Counted from the stretch's first letter, positions 16,860 to 27,111 are shown. The stretch is 64,000 bases of DNA from Gemmatimonadota bacterium (GCA_016873995.1 VGVR01000013.1:18237-82236); one strand, 5' to 3'. The notes: a model not told the origin generated them from the sequence alone. Made by a program: numbers and translations.

Positions 16860-18035
16860 ATGACGAGCGAGCCGACGCGCCGGGACGTGGTCAAGCAGGG
16901 TATCGCCCTCGCCGGACTGGGCGTCTTCGGTCTTCCCGACTGGGCGCTTCCGGCCGTCCCGCAGGAGGCGACCGTCGTGCCCTTCACGGACATGCCCGAG
17001 ACGCTAGTGCTCGAGCGGACGCCGGAGTCGCGCATCATCGACGTCCGCACCATCGACCGCGTCTTCACCGCGAACGACCGCTTCTTCACGACGCAACACT
17101 ACGGCCATCCGCAGATCGACCTGGCGACGTACCGGTTGCGGGTGAACGGCTTGGTGGATCGGCCGCTTTCGCTATCGATCGAAGACCTGCGCGCGATGCC
17201 GGGCCGCGACCTCGTGTTCGGGTTCGAGTGCTCGGGCAATCGCGGCCCCACGAACGGCCTCGCGAGCAACGGTCGTTGGCGCGGCGTGCCGCTGCGAGCC
17301 GTGCTGGAGCGCGCCGGCGTGAGGCCCGAGGCCCGCGAGTTCGTGTTCTTCGGTGAGGACAAGGGTCAGGAGGAGGTGGAGTTCCGCGGCAACACGTTCA
17401 GCGTGGAGCAGCACTACGGACGGAGCCTGCAACGCGACCAGGCGTTTTCGGACGAGCCGCTCCTCGCCTATTCGTTGAACGACCAGCCGCTCAGCGTGCA
17501 TCAGGGACGTCCGCTCCGCCTGCTCATGCCCGGATGGTACGGCGCGCCGAACGTGAAGTGGCTGGGCGAGATCCACGTCCAAGAGGACCAGTATCTCGGC
17601 AGGTTCCAGGCCCGCTGGTACCGGACGCTCATGGGACGGATGGTGGACGGGCAGATGCAGTGGACGGAGACCGCGATCACCAAGATGCGGCTGAAGTCCT
17701 TCGTCGCGCTGGTTACCCGCCTGGGGTCCGACCGCAACCGTCACAACGTGTTCGGCGTGGTCATGCACGACGGCACGCCGCTCCGGTCGGTCGAGGTCAG
17801 GATCGACGACGGGCCGTGGCAGCCGGCGACACTCGATCCCGCCACCGCGGGCGAGAGGTACGGCTGGAAGTTCTTCAACTACGAGTGGCGCAACGCGACC
17901 CCCGGCGAGCATACCGTGACGTCGCGGGCCACCGACGTGAACGGGAACGTTCAGCCGACCGCACAAGAGCTCGAGTCCAAGCTCACCTTCCTGGAGACGA
18001 ACTCGCAGCTCGCGCGCCCGCTCGTCATCGTGTAG
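16860..18035 (+). CDS. Tat-exported sulfite oxidase-family molybdoenzyme
   Basis: This 391-residue protein has an N-terminal signal region with RRDVVKQGIALAG (Tat-like) and a sulfite oxidase-type molybdopterin domain (about residues 80-260). The cysteine of FECSGNRGP, at residue 124, is the expected molybdenum ligand. A C-terminal Mo-co dimerisation domain follows (about 275-390, with VRIDDGPWQPATLD). Members act as periplasmic sulfite dehydrogenases or as catalytic subunits of MsrP-like reductases; here no haem domain or cytochrome partner is adjacent, so the electron acceptor is unknown. It is a single-gene unit facing away from the PH/SHOCT gene. Maturation would need the cell's molybdenum cofactor pathway. 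Confidence 0.88.
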   Translation: MTSEPTRRDVVKQGIALAGLGVFGLPDWALPAVPQEATVVPFTDMPETLVLERTPESRIIDVRTIDRVFTANDRFFTTQHYGHPQIDLATYRLRVNGLVDRPLSLSIEDLRAMPGRDLVFGFECSGNRGPTNGLASNGRWRGVPLRAVLERAGVRPEAREFVFFGEDKGQEEVEFRGNTFSVEQHYGRSLQRDQAFSDEPLLAYSLNDQPLSVHQGRPLRLLMPGWYGAPNVKWLGEIHVQEDQYLGRFQARWYRTLMGRMVDGQMQWTETAITKMRLKSFVALVTRLGSDRNRHNVFGVVMHDGTPLRSVEVRIDDGPWQPATLDPATAGERYGWKFFNYEWRNATPGEHTVTSRATDVNGNVQPTAQELESKLTFLETNSQLARPLVIV

Positions 18036-18097
18036 TCGCGGCTCGCGTCCGAAGCCTATGCTGGACGCAGCGGGGCGAGGCCTTCGCGTCGGCCGAG

Positions 18098-18598
18098 CTA
18101 CGACCGACGTTCGACGAGCACGAGCCGCGGAGGCCCATCGTCGGCCTCGAGCCGTAGCTCACGCTCCTTGTCGTCTTTGCGGAACGTGCGGAGCCGACCG
18201 TCGACCACCGGCGTCGCGGTCGCGTCGACGCTCGACCAGCCGTCCTCCTCGCACTGCTGGTCGACGCTCGCCACCGCGGTGTAGACGTCGCCGACGTCGT
18301 GCCAGCTCACCGCTTGGTCGAGCGTGTTCACCGTGGTACGACAGTTGGGCAGGAACGGGAGCGGCGCAGGGTAGCCGTGCGGCCGCCCCGGAGAAGGCGG
18401 GTACTCCTGAACGGATACGGAATGCCGAGAGGCCCCGGCCACGAAGTCGATGCGGAAACCGAGCGCGTTGGTCGGGTCGCGCACCAGATGCGCCGGCCCG
18501 TTGGGCGTCATGATCTCCTCGAAGTCCGACTCGCCCGAGCGGAAACGGAGCGCCGCCTCCTGCATGCGGCGGAAGAGATCCTGGTCGATTTGGGCCAC
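18098..18598 (-). CDS. Unknown soluble protein
   Basis: This 166-residue protein has no signal peptide or membrane segment and begins MAQIDQDLFRRMQEAALRFR. The sequence has balanced composition, with a probable beta-rich C-terminal half (DGRLRTFRKDDKERELRLEA). I do not recognise a family. It lies 28 bases to the left of the alpha/beta hydrolase gene and on the same strand, so the two may be co-transcribed, with this gene second. Codon use agrees with a real gene and the opposite-strand frames look less protein-like. Confidence 0.55.
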   Translation of the reverse strand: MAQIDQDLFRRMQEAALRFRSGESDFEEIMTPNGPAHLVRDPTNALGFRIDFVAGASRHSVSVQEYPPSPGRPHGYPAPLPFLPNCRTTVNTLDQAVSWHDVGDVYTAVASVDQQCEEDGWSSVDATATPVVDGRLRTFRKDDKERELRLEADDGPPRLVLVERRS

Positions 18599-18626
18599 GG
18601 CTGCGCGGCCCTAGGTGGCGTCGTGG

Positions 18627-19352
18627 TCAGGCATGCCGGGAAGGGTGTCCCGACTGGACGCGGGACGCAACGCCCAGCGCGGCGCCCGGCGGCGCGTCAA
18701 CCGAGGCGAGATGGCGCCGGAACCAGTCCTCGGCGAGCTCGGCCACCTGCTCGAGCGCGCCCGGCTCCTCGAAGAGGTGCGTCGCACCGGGCACGATCGC
18801 CAGCTGCTTCGGCGTACGCAGGCGGGCGAGTGCATCCTCGTTGAGCGCGATGACTTCGTGGTCGAGGCCGCCGACGATCAGGAGCGTCGGCGCGCGCACC
18901 TCGGGGAGCGCTGCGCCCGCGAGGTCTGAACGGCCTCCGCGCGACACGACAGCAAAGACGCGCTCAGGCCGTCGTGCCGCCGCGATGAGCGCGGCAGCCG
19001 CACCGGTGCTCGCGCCGAAGTAGCCGAGCGACAGCTCCGCCACACCCGGCTGGCGAGCGAGCCAGTCGGTCGCCCCGACGAGACGGCCCGCGAGCAGATC
19101 AATGTCGAACCGCAGCTCGCGCGTGTACTGGTCGACGGCCTCCTCGTCGGCCGTGAGGAGATCGAAGAGCAGCGTGGCCAGGCCGCCCTCCTGGAGGACG
19201 CCCGCCACGTAGCGGTTCCTCGGGCTCTTGCGGCTGCTACCGCTCCCGTGCGCGAACACGACCAAGCCGGTCGCATCCGGCGGAATCGCCAGGTCGCCAG
19301 AGAGCAGGACCGAATCGCACTCGAGCAGAATCGCGCGCTGCATCGTGGCCAT
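18627..19352 (-). CDS. Dienelactone hydrolase-like alpha/beta hydrolase
   Basis: This 241-residue protein has an alpha/beta hydrolase core: the oxyanion region VVFAHGSGSSRKSPRNR, the nucleophile elbow GASTGAAAA with Ser, the acid loop LIVGGLDHEVI, and the late GATHLFEEPGALEQV with the catalytic His. These spacings fit the small dienelactone hydrolase subgroup often found fused or adjacent to a phosphoribosyltransferase-like domain; no such partner is seen here. ATG 19352 is preceded by GAGGAGG at a suitable distance; a GTG two codons earlier is possible. Substrate unknown, cytosolic. Confidence 0.8.
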   Translation of the reverse strand: MATMQRAILLECDSVLLSGDLAIPPDATGLVVFAHGSGSSRKSPRNRYVAGVLQEGGLATLLFDLLTADEEAVDQYTRELRFDIDLLAGRLVGATDWLARQPGVAELSLGYFGASTGAAAALIAAARRPERVFAVVSRGGRSDLAGAALPEVRAPTLLIVGGLDHEVIALNEDALARLRTPKQLAIVPGATHLFEEPGALEQVAELAEDWFRRHLASVDAPPGAALGVASRVQSGHPSRHA

Positions 19353-19412
19353 GCGCACACCTCCTCGGTCGTTCCGAGCTTCGATTCCTGAGCCAGCGCC
19401 TCCGTGCTTTTC

Positions 19413-21542
19413 TCACTCCGGCAGGCTGAAGACGTAGAGCGCGTTCCCATTGTTCGGGTACCGGAGCTCCGACGACACGGTGCGCGGAACCTGGCGCGGG
19501 CTGGTCCCGCCGAGCGCGGCGGTGACGCCGATGTACTGCTTGCCGTCGACCGAGAACGTGAACGGGTGCCCCTGCGCCGACGTGCCGAGCCGCGTCTCCC
19601 AGAGGATCTCGCCGGTGCGCACGTCGAACGCACGGAAGCGCCGGTCCTCGTCGCCCACGAAGGCCACGTTGCCCGCCGTCGTCAGCACCCCGGTGAGGAA
19701 GCTGGCGCGCTGCTCGTAGCTCCACACCTCGCGGAGCGTGCTCACGTCGTAGGCGCCGAGCTTGCCGAGGTTACCGTCGGAGCCCGGCATCTCGTAGAAC
19801 GTCCGCGCGGAAGCCGTCCCGCCGCTCCCGACGCGGAGCTCGACCGCGGCAGCCCGGTTCTCGAGGCAGGTCTGGCTGAGCGGCGCGACGAGCACTCCAG
19901 TCGGCCGGTGGTAGCTCATCGAGTGCCAGTCCTTGCCGCCGGCGCTGCTCGGACAAGCGGGCGTCCATTCGCCAATCTGTGCGTTGATGATGTCGTCGCG
20001 ATACGTCACCGCGCCCGTCCGCGGGTCGATGTTCGTGAAGACGTTCTGGAACACGGTCTCCGTGTGCCCGAGGAACCGACCCGTGACCCGGTCGTTCTTC
20101 CACAGGATCCCGTGCTTGCCGATGGAGAGCACCATGCGCTGACCATCGCGGTCCACGAGCACGCGCTCGAAGACCTCGTCGAGGTCCAGCGCCTCACCCG
20201 GCACGTGCTGGAACGCCCAGCGCAGCGCGCCGGTCTCGACGTCCACGGCGACCGTCGCGTTGGTGTGGAGGCCCTCGTCGAAGATCGACATGTGCCGGCT
20301 CGCGGGCACCCACGGCTTCGCCTGCGCGGTGCCCCAATACGTCAGGTTCAGCTCGGGGTCGTAGCTGCCTGTGATCCAGGTCTCGCCGCCCTTCCGGTAG
20401 ACGTTGTCGAGATCACCCCACGTGTCTCCACCCGGCTCACCGGCCTCGGCGATGGTGTTGAACCGCCAGAGCGGCCGACCAGTGTTCGCGTCGTACGCGC
20501 TGATGAAGCAGCGGTCCGGGCCGTATGTGGCGCAGCTCGCGAGCCCCGAGATCACTTTGCCGTCGGCGACGATGGGGCCACTCGACAGTGAGTTGCCTTC
20601 CTGGATGAGCGTCTCCCAAACCTGCTCGCCGGTGCGGGCATCGAGTGCCACGATGCGCGCGTCGGTGGTCCCCTGGATGATCTTGTCGCCATAGATGGCG
20701 ATCCCGCGCATGTCCTGGTTGTCGTCCGGGGTGGACGAGTCGTGCTCCCAGATGAGATCGCCGGTGCGGCCGTCGAGCGCCTGGATGACGTTGCCCGGGT
20801 TGATCAGATAGATGACGCCGCCGTACACGAGCGGGGCGGGCTCCGAGTTCCCGTCGTGCATGTTCCACACCCACTCGAGCTGCAGCCCGCGAACGTTGCC
20901 GGCGTCGACCTGGTCGAGCTCGCTGTAACTGTGCGCGAGGTAGTTGCCGCGCATCATCGGCCAATCGGCGGGGTCGGTGTTCCGGAGCATCTCGGCCGTG
21001 ACGGGCACGAAGTCGCGCATCAGATCCGCAACAGTGAGCGAAGTCGGCGCGTAGTTCGCCGCCGTCTCGCCGATCACGTCCGTGTCGTAGATCCAGCCGC
21101 GCAGTTCACCGTTCGAGTTCCCTTGGCTGTGGATCTGCACGTAGAGCCCGTCGGCGCGTAGCGACGTCACCTGCGCGGGCGTGAGATCGACCGTCCCCGA
21201 GATCTGCCCCTCGGCCGCCGCGGTCACCTGCAGGGGCGCGGCAGTCGGCCCCGGCTGCCCCGGCGGTCCGACGTGCAGGTGCGCCACGGTCGCGGGCGAG
21301 CTCATCCCCCGGAACTCGCCGGTCAGCGTGAGGCGCGTGCCCGACAACGTCGCGCGCACCTGACCCACCCCCGTGATCGAGCGCACGGTTTGGCCCGCCC
21401 GGGGCAGCGGCGAGAGCCGCGCCCGATAGGCCTCGGTCTGTGCCGCGGCGCGCGCGGAGGCACGTACCGCGGGCTCAGCGAGCGTGGCGCCGAGGAGGAT
21501 GGAGAGCGCGAAGATGGAATCTCGGGCGAAGCGGGCGTTCAT
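19413..21542 (-). CDS. PQQ-dependent dehydrogenase with N-terminal CHRD domain
   Basis: This 709-residue exported protein has a signal peptide at 1-28, then a CHRD domain (about 40-150, with [15 protein letters not shown] and [18 protein letters not shown]), then a beta-propeller quinoprotein domain to the C-terminus. Repeats carrying the tryptophan-docking pattern recur, such as [28 protein letters not shown] and [16 protein letters not shown]. The family oxidises alcohols, aldoses or similar substrates in the periplasm and passes electrons to cytochrome c or quinone. There is no haem motif in the protein. The CHRD fusion is unusual. The ATG at 21542 is used because the signal peptide starts there. 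It is the last of a three-gene leftward run. Confidence 0.85.
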   Translation of the reverse strand: MNARFARDSIFALSILLGATLAEPAVRASARAAAQTEAYRARLSPLPRAGQTVRSITGVGQVRATLSGTRLTLTGEFRGMSSPATVAHLHVGPPGQPGPTAAPLQVTAAAEGQISGTVDLTPAQVTSLRADGLYVQIHSQGNSNGELRGWIYDTDVIGETAANYAPTSLTVADLMRDFVPVTAEMLRNTDPADWPMMRGNYLAHSYSELDQVDAGNVRGLQLEWVWNMHDGNSEPAPLVYGGVIYLINPGNVIQALDGRTGDLIWEHDSSTPDDNQDMRGIAIYGDKIIQGTTDARIVALDARTGEQVWETLIQEGNSLSSGPIVADGKVISGLASCATYGPDRCFISAYDANTGRPLWRFNTIAEAGEPGGDTWGDLDNVYRKGGETWITGSYDPELNLTYWGTAQAKPWVPASRHMSIFDEGLHTNATVAVDVETGALRWAFQHVPGEALDLDEVFERVLVDRDGQRMVLSIGKHGILWKNDRVTGRFLGHTETVFQNVFTNIDPRTGAVTYRDDIINAQIGEWTPACPSSAGGKDWHSMSYHRPTGVLVAPLSQTCLENRAAAVELRVGSGGTASARTFYEMPGSDGNLGKLGAYDVSTLREVWSYEQRASFLTGVLTTAGNVAFVGDEDRRFRAFDVRTGEILWETRLGTSAQGHPFTFSVDGKQYIGVTAALGGTSPRQVPRTVSSELRYPNNGNALYVFSLPE

Positions 21543-21633
21543 GATTGCGGGACCTCGGTGTGCGCGTGAGAGGCCCACGCTAGGTGCAGCTGTAGCCCCG
21601 AGCAAGGCGAATCGGCGCCGAGCGCCGCCGCCA

Positions 21634-22560
21634 TCAGGGTCTGCCCGCCTCGCGCACCCTCGTCATCGCGGGGAGCATCGTCATGCCGCCGCTCCACCCG
21701 CGCACTTCGATCGGTCGCGTGCTCGAAGCCACTCTTCCGGTCGCGCGGTCCGTCACGGTGACCGAAACACGGTAGCGCCCGACGGGCAGCGACGACTCGA
21801 CGCGCCGGAGCTCCGCCAGCGTTCCGTCCGGACCTGCCTGGGACTCGCCGCTGAAGCGCGCGCCCACGGCACCGGCGTCGTTCGCGCGGCCGTCGAGCCG
21901 CTCGATCTCGATCTCGGTCTCGTAGGGTCGCCCCGTCGGCAGGTTGTAGATCTCGTAGTAGACGTCGAACGCGCTTTCGGGAAACTGGCTCGTCGGCAGC
22001 AGCGCGACGTGGTGTCCGTGGCGCGACCATCCCGAGGTCGCTCCCGGAAGACCGAAAGCCATGTCGGAGAGCATCAACTCGTCGCCCGCGTAGTCCGGAA
22101 TCGGGAAGGGCGACTGATGTAGCTGTCCAACTCCGGGGCGGGTCGCGTCCGTGACGACGATGCGCTGTACGGTACCGTCGGACGGCGGGGCGTCGATCTC
22201 CACGAACGTGTGCAGCAGATGCTCACCCGAGAGCGGGCGCGACATGCTCACGTACACGGAGTCGAGCGATCGCGACACCACGCGCTCCACGGTGTCGGCC
22301 AGCACGAAGCGCACGTCGAAGCGGTAACGGAAGCGGCTGTCGACGCGCTCGCGCTGCAACCCCTCGACCGGCACGGCCACCGCCGCGACCACCGAGGTCG
22401 TGCGATCGTCGTTTCGGAATGTGTACAGGTCGTAGTAGAACGGGAGCGGAGCAGCCGCGGCGAGCGCGCGTGGGGCGTGCGCGTCCCCCATCGGGCCCCA
22501 GGCCGCCGCGAGCGCCGCCGCGGACACGACGCCGAAGAATGCAAGCAAGGTGCGTGTCAT
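21634..22560 (-). CDS. Exported protein linked to a GWxTD-type protein
   Basis: This 308-residue protein has an N-terminal hydrophobic signal ([19 protein letters not shown]). The body is beta-rich, with stretches such as [20 protein letters not shown] and [19 protein letters not shown] that resemble the companion domain seen next to GWxTD proteins in Bacteroidota and Gemmatimonadota. I cannot assign a function. It starts four bases after the end of the larger GWxTD-like gene at 22565-24382, strong evidence for one operon and co-operation of the two products, presumably in the periplasm. Confidence 0.65.
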   Translation of the reverse strand: MTRTLLAFFGVVSAAALAAAWGPMGDAHAPRALAAAAPLPFYYDLYTFRNDDRTTSVVAAVAVPVEGLQRERVDSRFRYRFDVRFVLADTVERVVSRSLDSVYVSMSRPLSGEHLLHTFVEIDAPPSDGTVQRIVVTDATRPGVGQLHQSPFPIPDYAGDELMLSDMAFGLPGATSGWSRHGHHVALLPTSQFPESAFDVYYEIYNLPTGRPYETEIEIERLDGRANDAGAVGARFSGESQAGPDGTLAELRRVESSLPVGRYRVSVTVTDRATGRVASSTRPIEVRGWSGGMTMLPAMTRVREAGRP

Positions 22561-22564
22561 CGCC

Positions 22565-24382
22565 TCACCTCTCGACCACGATGGGCCGACTGATCACGAG
22601 CGGCTCGCGGCCCGTCAGACCGAGACGCAGGTGGAGCGTGTACTCGCCAGGATCCAGCTCGGGGAGCGCGAGCTCGGCGGCGCGAAAGACGTACTGCACG
22701 CCGTCCGGGCCCACGTCCTCGAACGTGATGTCGACCGGCTGCGGTGGTTGCAGCGCACCGAGAAACTCCCCCACCCGCTCCAGGAAACCGGGGCGGCCGC
22801 GGCTGAACCCGAGCGTGACGCGAACGGGCTCCCGCACGCGCAGCCCGTAAGCCTCCCAGAGGACCACGAAGCGCTCCCCGGCGCGCAGGCGCACACCACG
22901 CCGCAGGTGCGGCATCGCCTCGTCGAGTGACGAGGGCAGCGGCGCGCCCGACTCCAGGAGCATGAGGTCCGAGACGTCGACCATGCCGGGCTCGAGAGGC
23001 CGTTGGACCACACCCTGACGTGCCCGCCACGCCCTGCGACCCTCGACGTTCACGACCTCGAGCGCGCCCACGTACCGACCCGGCTCGGCTTCCAAGGAGA
23101 GAACCCCCTCCGGGTCCTGGGCACGCACGTAGAGGGGCTCTCCCCCGTCGACCGGCAGGAGGAAGAGCCCCGCGTGCGCAGCGCCTTGCACGCCTCCCTG
23201 AGGTCCGAACGCGAGCATGCGCCCGCCCGCTTCGGCGACGAGCGTCGGGCGGTACGCACCCACTACGAGCATGCGCTCGTCCCGCCGGAAGCGGCCCACC
23301 TGCGTCTCCAGCCCTTCGACATCGGGTGCATACAGCGGAGCGTACCAGGTACGCGATTCGCGCGGCGCGGTGATCCAGCTCTCCGGCGGAATGTCGGAGG
23401 GCGACGCCAGGAAATCCTCGGGAAAGAGATAGCCGCGGCTCTTGGGGTGGTGATGCCCCACCATGCGGCGATTATCTTGCAGTCCGAACTGCGCCCGGTT
23501 CGGCGTGCGGCTGTAGCCGATGTTTCGGCCATAGCGGATGAGCGTCTCGTCCAGGTCCTCCCCCCACTCCAGCCCGAGCGGGTCCGCGGCGCCGCGGCGG
23601 TTCTCGGCCACGACTAAACGTGCGTAATGGTCGGTGAAGTAGTCGTTCCCTTCGACCAGGAAGAGCGGATCCGAGAGCCGCCAGAGCAGCTCCCACGCCC
23701 GCTCGCGCTCCAGGTCAGGAAGCTCGTCGAAGGCTTCCCGCGCACCGGGTGTGAACACGTAGCGCGGACTCTTCCAGGCTCGGTGAACGGAGTCGGGCAT
23801 CTCGCCAAACGCCTGCCTGAAGGCCGCCTCGGATTCGACGTACTCACCCCGTACGTGCAGCGTGTAGCCGCGAAGCGCCTCACACCACCACGTCTCGGCG
23901 ACGTTGCACTCGGTGGAGACGCGCTCCGCTTCGTCGAAGTTGCGGCTCTCGACCAGGTAGTGGACGAGCTGCCCCAGGATCCAACGGTCATGGGCGATGT
24001 CGAAGGCGGCGAAGAGCGAGCGGATGAGCTCGACGCGCGCCTGCCCCACCTCCCGGAGCTCAGCGGGGAAGCGCTCTTCGTCCGCGCCGCCGTACCAGAT
24101 GCAGATACGCCCGATGCGCTCGTCGCACGCGCCACCGATCGGCTCCTGCTGCAGGGGCGTCCGACTCTCGCGATAGCGCTCGAATTCCTCCTGCGCCTCG
24201 CGCACTTCCTCGAGCAGCTCGACCGAGTCGGTGGGCAGGGACTGAGCGGCGGTGGGCGACGCGGCTGCCGACAGCAGGACTCCCGCAGCGGCCGCCCCGG
24301 CAAGAGCGGGGCGCGCCCGCCTTTGGCGTGGCCGCTCGCCCGTGGCCTGCACCCGCCGAGGTTCGCTCCCACCGCTCCGCAT
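22565..24382 (-). CDS. Exported GWxTD-like protein
   Basis: This 605-residue protein has a basic N-terminus and signal-like helix (about residues 25-46). Helical repeats follow (about 55-200, with EAERVSTECNVAETWWCEAL), reminiscent of TPR-like segments. The centre has WELLWRLSDPLFLVEGNDYF then TDHYARLVVAENRRG and LDETLIRYG, which corresponds to the GWxTD family pattern (aligned aromatic/Asp and a downstream RYG). The C-terminal half is beta-rich. Start ATG 24382 has GGAG seven bases before it; the longer upstream frame lacks support. GWxTD proteins are poorly characterised and often secreted. First gene of the run to 19413. Confidence 0.7.
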   Translation of the reverse strand: MRSGGSEPRRVQATGERPRQRRARPALAGAAAAGVLLSAAASPTAAQSLPTDSVELLEEVREAQEEFERYRESRTPLQQEPIGGACDERIGRICIWYGGADEERFPAELREVGQARVELIRSLFAAFDIAHDRWILGQLVHYLVESRNFDEAERVSTECNVAETWWCEALRGYTLHVRGEYVESEAAFRQAFGEMPDSVHRAWKSPRYVFTPGAREAFDELPDLERERAWELLWRLSDPLFLVEGNDYFTDHYARLVVAENRRGAADPLGLEWGEDLDETLIRYGRNIGYSRTPNRAQFGLQDNRRMVGHHHPKSRGYLFPEDFLASPSDIPPESWITAPRESRTWYAPLYAPDVEGLETQVGRFRRDERMLVVGAYRPTLVAEAGGRMLAFGPQGGVQGAAHAGLFLLPVDGGEPLYVRAQDPEGVLSLEAEPGRYVGALEVVNVEGRRAWRARQGVVQRPLEPGMVDVSDLMLLESGAPLPSSLDEAMPHLRRGVRLRAGERFVVLWEAYGLRVREPVRVTLGFSRGRPGFLERVGEFLGALQPPQPVDITFEDVGPDGVQYVFRAAELALPELDPGEYTLHLRLGLTGREPLVISRPIVVER

Positions 24383-24475
24383 CGCGTTCTCCGTGACTCG
24401 CCCTCCCGACACACTGCTAGGACGGCGACGGCCGCGAAAGGCACACATGCCCCGAACGTCGGGGCGGCTTCGGGC

Positions 24476-25858
24476 CTACGAGAGCTCGACGCCGCTCCGA
24501 CGCAGCACCGCGCGGACGCGCGCTTCTACGCGCTCGGCCACGACCGGCTGTTGGATATAGTCGTCCGCGCCCGCTTCGAGGAGCTCGATCTCCTCCCTAG
24601 GATCGGACGAAACCGAGAGTACGATCACCGGAAGCGACTGGGTCACCAGGGACTTGCGGACCTCGCGCAGGAGGTCGCGCCCGTTCATGTCAGAGAGGTC
24701 CGAATCCAGGAGCACCAGCGAGAAGTCGTGCACCCGCTCGTCGAGCAGCCGCTTCGCGCTCGCGCCTGTCTCCGCCTCGACGACCTGGAAGCCCATGCCG
24801 TCCAGCACACCGCGCAGGAGCGTGCGATCCTGCTCCTCGTCGTCGACGACGAGCACGGGACCCGCCGAGGAAGCCGTCTCCGAGTGCAGCGGCACGATGC
24901 CGACCACGCGCTCGATCTCCTCGATCGTGGTCAGACCCTGCGAGGCCAGGTCGAGCCCCACCTCGGCGAACGTCCGCATGCCGTCCTTCCGCGCGACCTT
25001 CAGCAGGTCGGCATCGGAGGGGTCCGACGCGAAGAACGACTTCACCGGATGGGTGAGCTCGAGCACCTCCGCCAGGGGGATCTGGCCCTTGTAGCCAGTG
25101 CCCGCGCACGACTTGCATCCCACCGCCCCGAACGCGGGCTTCACGCCCAAGCGCTGGGCGAGCTTCACCTCCCGCGACGGCGGGTCGGCTGCCGGGTCGA
25201 CCTTCTTCCTGCAGTCCTGGCAGAGCTTCCGCACCAACCGGAGCGAAATGACGGCATGGCACGACTCCGCCAGGCGACCCGCCTCGATGCCCATGTCGCG
25301 CAGGCGGCGGAGTCCCGACACCGCGTCGGAGGTGTGCGCGGTGCCGAGCGTCTTGCGCCCGGTTACGGCCGTGCGGATCGCGATGCGCGCGGTGCCGAGG
25401 TCGCGGATCTCGCCGGCGTGGATGACGTCGGGACTCCGGTCGAGCAATCCCTGCAGCGTCTCCGAGAACGACTTGCCAGTGGAGGAGTCGTAACGGATCT
25501 GCACCACGCCCGGCACGCGCAGCTCGATGCGCGTCTCGAGCGAGATCACGCTCAGGCGCTAGAGCGCATTCAAGCACGCATAGATGAAGCTCGTGGTGCC
25601 GGCGCGCGCGGGCCCGGTCACCAGGATGAGTCCATCGCGGCGGCGCAGCAGCTCCCGAATCTTGACGCCTTCCGGACCGCCGAAGCCGAGATTGTCGAGC
25701 GTCGGGACTTCGTTCGGGTCGACCAGCCTGATCGAGATCAGCTCGCCCTCTGGCGTCGGCGTCTTCAACAGGTGCCCGATTCTCTCTTCGCCTTCCGGCG
25801 TCACCCCGAGAGACTGCGGCGTGGCAATCGCCCTCGCCGTGTCGATCCTTCCCGTCCT
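24476..25858 (-). pseudogene. Degenerate GspE/PilB-type ATPase fused to a receiver domain
   Basis: Reading leftwards, the remnant starts inside the ATPase fold (SIRLVDPNEVPTLDNLGF), has a P-loop in which the essential Lys is replaced (GPARAGTTS), and meets an in-frame TAG at 25559-25561 (LNAL-stop-RLSVIS). The rest continues in the same frame: Asp/His boxes (DVIHAGEIRD, TLGTAHTSD), the zinc-finger cysteines (CQDC, CKSC) and then a response-regulator receiver domain (VLVVDDEEQDR, phospho-Asp in VLLDSDLSDMNG) to the end. In the receiver the usual Lys before Pro is Gln (YIQQPV). The N-terminal ATPase domain is absent; possible extra codons to 26092 overlap the next gene. With so many defects it is probably non-functional. 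Type II secretion/type IV pilus ATPases with receiver tails are unusual. Confidence 0.75.
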
Positions 25859-25986
25859 CGAAGGGATCAAGTGGTTGGGGCGCCACGGGCATCTCGGCGA
25901 GCTGAGGTAAGCAGCGGACGGCCGCCCCTTGCCGAGGGCGGCACGCAGCCGTTCTATCGTCGCTGAACCGTCTTCCTGGAGATCCG

Positions 25987-27105
25987 ATGAGCCGTGCATG
26001 GCGAGTGGTGTTGGGCGTCTCGATCCTCGGCGTGCTGGTGGCCGCAGAGCGCAGCTTCGCACGCGCAGCGGACGAGGAGCAGTCGGCCGCACCGAGCTAT
26101 CAGGTCGATCCGTTCTGGCCCGCGGTGCCGGACGGCTGGATCCTCGGACAGGTCGCGGGCGTCGCTGTGGACTCGCGTGACCACGTGTGGATCGTCCAGC
26201 GCCCGTGGTCGCTGAATTCCGACGAGGTAGCGGGCAACCCCGAAGCCGAGTGCTGCCGCCCGGCGCCCCCTGTCATGGAGTTCACGCAGGACGGCGTGTA
26301 CGTGCAGGGGTGGGGCGGCGAGGGCCAGGGCTACGAGTGGCCCGCGGACGAGCACGGCATCCACGTCGACCACGCCGACAACGTGTGGATCTCGTCGGCG
26401 GGCGGGCCGCGCCTCGGCGACCGGACCGAGAACCACCTGCTCAAGTTCACGCGTGACGGACGCTTCCTGCTCCAGATCGGGAAGCGCGGCGCCGCCCAGG
26501 GGAGCCTCGACACGCTCAACCTGAACAACGCAGCCGACATGTACGTGTATGCGCCGACCAACGAGCTCTTCGTGGCGGACGGGTACGTGAACCGCCGCGT
26601 GATCGTCTTCGACGCGAGCACCGGAGCCTACAAGCGCATGTGGGGCGCGTACGGCGAGCGACCCGACGACGACGCCCCCAACCGGCCCGTCTACGAGGGC
26701 CCGGCGGTGCGGCAGTTCAACACGGTGCACGGGATCCGCGTGTCGGACGACGGCCTCGTGTACGTAGCCGACCGCCGCAACAACCGCATGCAGATCTTCC
26801 GGATCGACGGTACCTACGTTCGCGAGGTGTTCATCGAGCGGCCTACGCGCCTGCTCGGCACTGCGTTCTCGGTGGCGTTCTCACCCGATGCGGCGCAGCG
26901 GCTTCTCTACCTTGCTGACGCCGGCAACGGGAAGGTCCACATGTTCGACCGGCAGAGTCTCCAGGAGGTCGGCTCGTTCGGGCGCATCGGGCACTACGCC
27001 GGCCAGTTCGTTTTCCTGCACAACGTCGCGGTCGACTCCGACGGGAACGTGTACACCGCTGAGGTGGGAACGGGGCGGCGGGTGCAGAAATTCGTGCGGG
27101 GGTGA
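25987..27105 (+). CDS. Secreted NHL/six-bladed beta-propeller protein
   Basis: This 372-residue protein has an N-terminal signal helix (VVLGVSILGVLVAAERS) and six repeated blades with the NHL-like signature: GVAVDSRDHVWIVQRP, GIHVDHADNVWISS, NELFVADGYVNRRVIVFD, GIRVSDDGLVYVADRRNNRM, LLYLADAGNGKVHMFD, NVAVDSDGNVYTAEVGTGR. Similar proteins are peptidylamidoglycolate lyase-like or of unknown activity. The gene starts with ATG 25987, just downstream of and divergent from the decayed ATPase remnant. It lies six bases before the permease gene at 27112 and may share its transcript. Confidence 0.8.
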   Translation: MSRAWRVVLGVSILGVLVAAERSFARAADEEQSAAPSYQVDPFWPAVPDGWILGQVAGVAVDSRDHVWIVQRPWSLNSDEVAGNPEAECCRPAPPVMEFTQDGVYVQGWGGEGQGYEWPADEHGIHVDHADNVWISSAGGPRLGDRTENHLLKFTRDGRFLLQIGKRGAAQGSLDTLNLNNAADMYVYAPTNELFVADGYVNRRVIVFDASTGAYKRMWGAYGERPDDDAPNRPVYEGPAVRQFNTVHGIRVSDDGLVYVADRRNNRMQIFRIDGTYVREVFIERPTRLLGTAFSVAFSPDAAQRLLYLADAGNGKVHMFDRQSLQEVGSFGRIGHYAGQFVFLHNVAVDSDGNVYTAEVGTGRRVQKFVRG

Positions 27106-27111
27106 GGCGTC

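Noticed and set aside
9449..25561. Idea that TAG is recoded as a sense codon, prompted by in-frame TAG in two genes
   Set aside because: TAG is the ordinary stop of intact genes here (for example at 3833-3835 and 51531-51533), so local lesions explain the two cases better.
23627..25966. 779-residue plus-strand open frame
   Set aside because: Antisense shadow of the GWxTD-like gene and the ATPase remnant; no domain, Arg/His/Leu-rich.
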